Part shown: piece by piece, positions 61,425 through 64,000 of the stretch
Layout of the letters: each line of letters opens with the position of its first letter
How positions within the stretch are numbered: position 1 is the first letter of the stretch
Assembly: GCF_001988955.1 (NCBI RefSeq)
Contig: NZ_CP014263.1
Span: forward strand, 62,001-126,000
Source of the DNA: Spirosoma montaniterrae
GTDB lineage: Bacteria; Bacteroidota; Bacteroidia; Cytophagales; Spirosomataceae
Length of the DNA stretch: 64,000 nt
Direction of reading: 5' to 3'
Translations under genes and position numbers: made by a program
Notes under the pieces: generated by a model
The model's database searches: none
What the model was told of the DNA's origin: nothing
Seen by the model: only the letters and a program-made list of their open reading frames with translations

Positions 61425-63781
61425 CTACTGTAAAATTTCTTCCGCGTCTTCGGGAGCGACTTTGGGCGGGATGTATCGCTGCGAGGAGTCGATGTGGTAG
61501 CCGCCACAGTCGATGCGGAAGTTATTGGGTTTGCGAAACGGCTCAGGCCGATACTGCGTCAGGGTCGGGTCTTTGTACACTTTCTGCATATACATGGCCC
61601 AGGCGGGCATTGCCTGTCGGCCACCCTGCCCCAGTTCGATGGTACGGAAGTGAATGCTCCGGTCGTCGCCACCCACCCACAAACCCGAAACGAGGTGCTG
61701 TGTCAGGCCCATAAACCAGGCATCCGAATAGTTAGACGTTGTACCCGTTTTGGCCGCAATTTCATTGCCTCCTTCCAGCAGTTTGTATTGGGTCCGTAGC
61801 CGTTGGGCCGTACCATTAGGCTCCTCAACCGCCCCGCGCATCAGGTGCAGCATTTCATAGGCCCGGTTTGAACTGATCACCTGATTGGCATCGGGCGTGA
61901 AGGTTTTCAGCATGTTGCCGTTTTTGTCGGTAATCCGCAGTAGCATCATAGGTCGAACCCGAATACCACCATTCGCAAAGGCACAATAAGCTGCCACCAT
62001 TTCATAGACTGAAACGTCGCCTGTCCCGAGGCAGAGCGTCGGATTTTCAGGCAGGTCTTCGCTCTGAATACCCATCTCGCGAGCGTACTTTATCACCGCA
62101 GCCGCACGCGTCTTCTTAATCAACTGTGCGCTGACGGTATTGATGGATTGCCCCAATGCTTCGCGCAGCGATAAACTTCGACCACTATAACGGCCCGTCG
62201 AGTTCTTAGGCATCCAGGCCGGGCCGCCGTTGTTGTCTTCACCATGTGCAAATACAACCGGGCGGTCGACCACATGGCTACAGGGAGTCACAAAGCCCTG
62301 ATCCATAGCCGTTAAATACACAAACGGTTTAAACGTTGACCCCGGCTGTCGGCGGCTTTGGCGCACATGATCGAACTTCATGTGTTTGAAGTTGATACCA
62401 CCTACCCACGCTTTTACGTGCCCGTAGCGCGGGTCCATCGACATAAAGCCCGTGTTCAGCAGTCGCTTGTAATACCGAATCGAATCCAGCGAACTCATGG
62501 TGGTATCTTTCTCATTGCGCTTGCCGCCGTACACGAACACCTTCATTTTCACTGGCTTGCGCATTTCACGCCAGATGGCTTTTTCGTCTTCGCCGTATTC
62601 GGCTTTGAGCTGTTTGTAGCGGGCCGTTCGGCGGGCTACGTTCTCGATGAAGCCCGGTATTTCAACGTATTTTTTCGTGCGTCTGTCCTGCTGTACCCAC
62701 GGATTGCGGCCCCGCCAGTGTTCGTAAAATTTACGTTGCTGATCGCGCATATTCGTCATAATGGCCTCTTCGGCATACGCCTGCATCCGCGAGTCGATGG
62801 TGGTGTAAATTTTCAGACCACTCGTATAAAGGTCAAGCTCGGCGCCGGGATTCTCTTCGTTATACTGCCGAATCCATCGCTTGATGTCGTCTTTGATAAC
62901 CGACCGAAAATAAGCCGCCATGCCTGTATTCTGGTTCTCGATATTAAAGTCAAGTTTAAGCGGCTTACGCTTGTAGGCGAAAAACTGTTCGTCGGTCAGG
63001 AATTTGTATTTTTTCATTTGCGACAGTACCACATTCCGGCGTTCGCGGGTGCGGTCTTCATACAGGCGCGGGTTATACAGCGTCGGGTTTTTGAGCATAC
63101 CGACCAGCATAGCCGCTTCTTCAACGTCTAACTGCCAGGGTTCTTTATCGAAATACGACTTAGCCGCTGTTTTGATACCATACGTATTATTGCCAAACGA
63201 CACCGTGTTCAGGTACATCATAATGATTTCCTGCTTGGTGTAATTGCGTTCGAGTCTTACGGCCAGAATCCACTCTTTCGTTTTGGCAATTACCAGCCCA
63301 ATAACCGGAATGCGGCCCAGCGGCCCACGCAGTTCTTCCCGGCGTGTATCGAACAGGTTTTTGGCCGTTTGCTGCGTCAGCGTACTGCCCCCCCCGAACT
63401 CGACGCATTCCGAAACGTCAGAAAACCACTCACTGCCCGAAACAGCGAGCGTGGGTCGATGCCGGAATGTTTTACAAAACGGGCATCTTCAGTAGATAAC
63501 AATGCCGACACCACATTGGGAGATACCTGCGAAATTTCGATGGGTGTCCGGTTTTCAACGTAGTACTTGCCGAGCAGTTGATTATCAGCCGTATATACCT
63601 CCGATGCTTCTTCGCTTTTCGGGTTCTCAAGTGCCTTCAAACTGGGCATTCCGCCAAACAGCCACAGAAAATTATAGCTGACGGCCAATATATACAGCAC
63701 CAGTAAACCAATGCCAATCAGCGTATACCGCCAGATATTTCGAATAAAATTGCGGTATGTACCAGAAGCAAAGTCGAACAT
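61425..63781 (-). CDS. Class A penicillin-binding protein (PBP1A-like), frameshifted at a C8 run
   Basis: Bifunctional peptidoglycan glycosyltransferase/transpeptidase, 785 residues if repaired. ATG 63781 gives one TM helix (about 16-38). The GT51 domain begins with STEDARFVKHSGIDPRSLFR and is cut at the C8 tract 63388-63395 (coding-strand G8). One more base reads NASSSGGGSTLTQQTAKNLF and restores KTKEWILAVRLERNYTKQEI and MMYLNTVSFGN. The transpeptidase part is intact: SxxK in RQPGSTFKPFVYL, SxN in GQSINTVSAQL, KTG in AAKTGTTSNYSD. Unrepaired, the glycosyltransferase would be lost. Since all motifs on both sides are intact, recent damage or a base-calling error is more likely than decay. Confidence 0.85.
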
Positions 63782-63862
63782 TTGAAGAGAGTGATGTAAA
63801 ATATCGAATACTGATTACCTGCGTCGGACTGATTCAATAGTCAGCGTTCAACAGTTTATAAT

Positions 63863-64000
63863 TCATTTTCTATTGGCGGTTGGCTGATCGGCTGCTGCCT
63901 GCATTTCTTTGGCACGCGACAGTAGCGCACTCGCCGGGTAGTCACGAACGAATTCGTTGAGTGCCTGCCGATAAGGCCCAACGCCCTGCACCTTACCAAT
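63863..64000 (-). CDS. C-terminal end of a TPR-like protein (starts beyond the window)
   Basis: An open frame from the right edge to TGA at 63863-63865 encodes 45 residues. VGPYRQALNEFVRDYPASAL and LLSRAKEMQAAAD resemble the last helix pair of a tetratricopeptide repeat. In some Bacteroidota a TPR lipoprotein (SprE/PorW-like) precedes a PBP gene, but too little is visible to name it. The gap 63782-63862 holds nothing recognisable. Confidence 0.55.
   Translation of the reverse strand: MGKVQGVGPYRQALNEFVRDYPASALLSRAKEMQAAADQPTANRK

Noticed and set aside
62358..63131. 257-codon open frame on the plus strand
   Set aside because: It is antisense to the PBP1A transpeptidase, whose motifs are clear, and its product shows no domain.

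Overview
The window looks like a chromosomal segment of a Bacteroidota member of the order Cytophagales, most like Spirosoma or a close relative. The evidence is a porP plus gldKLMN gliding/type IX secretion locus, a SusC/SusD pair, a PIG-L deacetylase, a DUF4271-hemD pair, a lycopene cyclase, and recurrent TAnnTTTG -7 promoter elements. This assignment is an inference from gene content; no 16S gene is present. I see no tRNA, rRNA, CRISPR array, prophage or insertion sequence.

Layout. 1-2470 holds the N-terminal part of a secreted GQSN-type esterase with Fn3 and DUF11-like repeats. 2521-4692 is a divergent mntH/mntR pair around a perfect 10-bp-arm palindrome. 4695-12485 is a tight plus-strand envelope operon: LptF/G-like permease, EamA transporter, two GT-C-like membrane proteins, a GtrB-like GT2 and an MBOAT O-acyltransferase. 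An Uma2 nuclease-fold gene follows. 13164-20357 (minus) is SusC, SusD, a DUF218 protein and an unrecognised secreted protein. 20700-22886 is a second glycosyltransferase pair. Then come a DUF892 stress protein, a large PIG-L protein, a membrane pyrophosphatase fused to an OmpA domain, OsmC, a small envelope protein, lipA, lycopene cyclase, metK and hpf. 35000-41141 has a GT8, a P450, two tandem SDRs and a GMC oxidoreductase. 41145-49084 carries a TPR histidine kinase, a GreA-like protein, an amidohydrolase, a TolC-like protein, DUF421, topoisomerase IB and a small membrane protein. 49218-52139 is sucD, DUF4271 and hemD. 52307-58330 is porP and gldKLMN. The end has uvrC, glycerate kinase, a class A penicillin-binding protein and the tail of a TPR-like gene.

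Two features run through the whole window. First, four genes (a GT-C-like protein, a GT39-like protein, the TolC-like gene and PBP1A) are each exactly one base short at a homopolymer, and adding one base restores each frame. This points to under-called homopolymers in the assembly or, less likely, slippage-based switching. Second, there are many long perfect inverted repeats (arms 18-37 bp). Two copies of a C/G-rich palindrome that also fits a G-quadruplex pattern lie just upstream of minus-strand start codons (SusD and P450). Others overlap stop codons (osmC, uvrC) or encode part of a signal peptide (the DUF4271 gene).

The most distinctive single protein is the pyrophosphatase-OmpA fusion. 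The most coherent functional proposal is that the 4.7-12.5 kb operon is a Gtr-like surface glycosylation and acylation module, with a second module at 20.7-22.9 kb.
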